This document shows, piece by piece, positions 62,805-64,000 of a stretch of 64,000 bases of DNA (its first letter is position 1; each line of letters starts with the position of its first letter). The stretch comes from Flavobacteriales bacterium. Lineage in GTDB: Bacteria; Bacteroidota; Bacteroidia; Flavobacteriales_C; GCA-002722245. Under the pieces are notes generated by a model. The model was not told the origin of the DNA. It saw nothing but the letters and a program-made list of their open reading frames with translations, and ran no database searches. Position numbers and translations under genes: made by a program. The stretch is from the NCBI GenBank assembly GCA_023251095.1, contig JAHEZL010000022.1:29561-93560 (forward strand). Reading direction: 5' to 3'.

Positions 62805-62871
62805 TCTTGCTTTTGGAAAGACTCACGTAACTCCATAAAATAAAAATATTAATGTATTTTAATTTTTAAAA

Positions 62872-63939
62872 TTAGAGTTCTTCTTTTTTATCGTCGAGTA
62901 TTTGCTGAAATTCTTGAGCGGTTGGCAGCTTTCCTTTTAATTCATTGGGTAATTGCTTGCTTAAAGTATATTGTGCTATTCCTATAGGTTTTGATGCAGT
63001 TTTTAAAGCATATTCTACTTCTAATTGATCTTTATGCGGCACTAACAAAATACCGATGCTGGGTTGATCATCGGGCTGTTTCAATTGCTCGTCGATCAAT
63101 TGTAAGTAAAAATCGAGTTTGCCTACAAATTCCGGCTCAAACTCTGTTACTTTCAATTCCACCGCCACTAAGCATTTGAGGATCCGGTGATAAAAAAGAA
63201 GATCAATAAAATACTCTTTCTCACCTAATGTAATTCGGTATTGGTTTCCAATAAAACAAAAACCATAACCCAATTCCATCATAAGGCGTTTTACTCTTTC
63301 CACCATTGTATTCTCCAATTGCCTTTCGGTAATTGGCTTATTGATGTCTAAAAAGTCAAGAGAGTAAACACTTTTAATACTTTCTTGAGTTTGTTCGAGT
63401 ATGTTTTCAGGTAAAGCAGTTGCGAAATTATTTTGTGAAGGATTTAACAAATATTTGCCGTAAGCATCCGCTTCAATTTGATGCAATAAAACAGAACGGC
63501 TGTATTTATTCTTATTGGTAGCTTGCAAATAGAAAACACGAGCCTTTAAATCTTTTACCTTTTGGATAATAAGGATATTATGTCCCCAAGGTACATCTGA
63601 AACAAGTTGTTTCAGATTTTCTATTTCTGAAACAGGCTGTTTCAGATTTGAGTATTCATCTACCAATTGCCTCATAAACCAAAGGTTACGGGGTGACCAA
63701 CTCACTCCTTCTCCAACATGTTGGTTCAAATCTTTACTCAATTGCTCCACTATAGATTTTCCCCATCCATGCTCATTTTGCTTTTTTATTATCAGTTCAC
63801 CAATATTCCAGTACAACTGATTTGAAATCGTTTGAACCGTTTGAACAGCAAATGCACGATGATTTTGAACCAATCGGACTACTTCATCAAGAAACTGATG
63901 ATAAACTTCTTTGGATATTTTTTTAATAGCTTTAGCCAT
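62872..63939 (-). CDS. YhcG-type (DUF1016) PDDEXK nuclease family protein
   Basis: The 355-residue protein has an N-terminal helical DUF1016 domain (about residues 5-165; LYWNIGELIIKKQNEHGWGK and LSKDLNQHVGEGVSWSPRNL). A C-terminal PDDEXK nuclease-like domain follows (about 190-345), with the acid-x-Lys pattern visible in EKEYFIDLLFYHR and CLVAVELKVTEF. Such proteins are found in accessory regions of bacteria, often next to restriction-modification genes or mobile elements, and their role in DNA processing is not settled. It is the only defence-like gene in the window and lies in the AT-rich edge patch. Confidence 0.88.
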   Translation of the reverse strand: MAKAIKKISKEVYHQFLDEVVRLVQNHRAFAVQTVQTISNQLYWNIGELIIKKQNEHGWGKSIVEQLSKDLNQHVGEGVSWSPRNLWFMRQLVDEYSNLKQPVSEIENLKQLVSDVPWGHNILIIQKVKDLKARVFYLQATNKNKYSRSVLLHQIEADAYGKYLLNPSQNNFATALPENILEQTQESIKSVYSLDFLDINKPITERQLENTMVERVKRLMMELGYGFCFIGNQYRITLGEKEYFIDLLFYHRILKCLVAVELKVTEFEPEFVGKLDFYLQLIDEQLKQPDDQPSIGILLVPHKDQLEVEYALKTASKPIGIAQYTLSKQLPNELKGKLPTAQEFQQILDDKKEEL

Positions 63940-63955
63940 AAAGTAAATTTAGTAT

Positions 63956-64000
63956 TTATAATAATTCTCTCCATCTTTTCTGCCAAGGTCTTTCTTCTTT
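63956..64000 (-). CDS. possible C-terminal end of a gene cut by the window edge
   Basis: The minus strand is open from the edge to a TAA at 63956-63958, reading KEERPWQKRWRELL. The run of basic and aromatic residues looks like the end of a real protein, and the stop lies 16 bases before the YhcG-type start. Fifteen codons are too few to name a family, and it may be chance. Confidence 0.3.
   Translation of the reverse strand, partial: KEERPWQKRWRELL

Noticed and set aside
1..64000. tRNA, rRNA or riboswitch genes, and insertion sequences
   Set aside because: I looked in every intergenic stretch, all under about 160 bases, and saw no cloverleaf, rRNA-like sequence, known riboswitch core, transposase gene or terminal repeats with target duplications.

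Overview
The window comes from the chromosome of a member of the Bacteroidota. The evidence is an AT-rich coding sequence, secreted proteins with type IX secretion system (T9SS) C-terminal sorting domains of both type A (YPNP-type) and type B (gliding-motility-associated type), promoters of the Bacteroidota form TTG-N17-23-TAnnTTTG, almost no Shine-Dalgarno sequences, and a typical Bacteroidota order of genes around bamA. A flavobacterium-like or Crocinitomicaceae-like lineage is an inference only. The stand-alone PurQ argues against groups in which PurL and PurQ are fused. I see no tRNA, rRNA, CRISPR array, insertion sequence or prophage. No gene-free stretch exceeds 300 bases; the longest is about 160 bases, ahead of the third large surface-protein gene.

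Layout: (1) 1-5000: the end of a polysaccharide-deacetylase/acyltransferase pair, purQ, anmK and an acyl-CoA dehydrogenase. (2) 4886-15022: a three-gene MacAB-like ABC efflux operon, recG, an MsbA-like exporter, rbfA, a LolC/E-like permease and a secreted M23 peptidase. (3) 15116-17712: a von Willebrand A-domain protein and an RsmB-like rRNA methyltransferase. (4) 17847-25395: three tandem, mosaic, glycine-rich T9SS surface proteins of about 800 residues each, the most distinctive part of the window. (5) 25392-39917: polA, a lectin/Ig-repeat T9SS type B protein, an M28 peptidase, cysS, a secreted MORN_2 protein, aspS, trpS, a small lipoprotein, a LuxE-like protein and tyrS. (6) 39952-46304: an outer-membrane protein, an epimerase, a DUF4296 lipoprotein, a MORN protein, and the operon pdxJ - hydrolase - polyprenol-phosphate mannosyltransferase - dihydroorotase. 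(7) 46374-56471: the envelope-assembly locus CBS protein - Omp85-like - nadK - two DUF6089 proteins - uppS - bamA - two Skp/OmpH chaperones - murI. (8) 56472-61816: a gamma-carbonic-anhydrase-like protein, a T9SS protein, an ArsC/Spx-like protein, an EamA transporter, yicC, gmk and nadD. (9) 61813-64000: a small accessory patch with an AT-rich orphan membrane protein, a beheaded T9SS type B remnant and a YhcG-type PDDEXK nuclease.

Much of the window serves the envelope. UppS makes the undecaprenyl carrier, AnmK recycles and MurI supplies peptidoglycan precursors, BamA and Skp assemble outer-membrane proteins, LolC/E-like and MsbA-like transporters export lipids or lipoproteins, and T9SS cargo decorates the surface. 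Long perfect or near-perfect inverted repeats (2496-2560, 4809-4890, 10121-10170) sit between genes, and several convergent pairs abut with no spacer at all.
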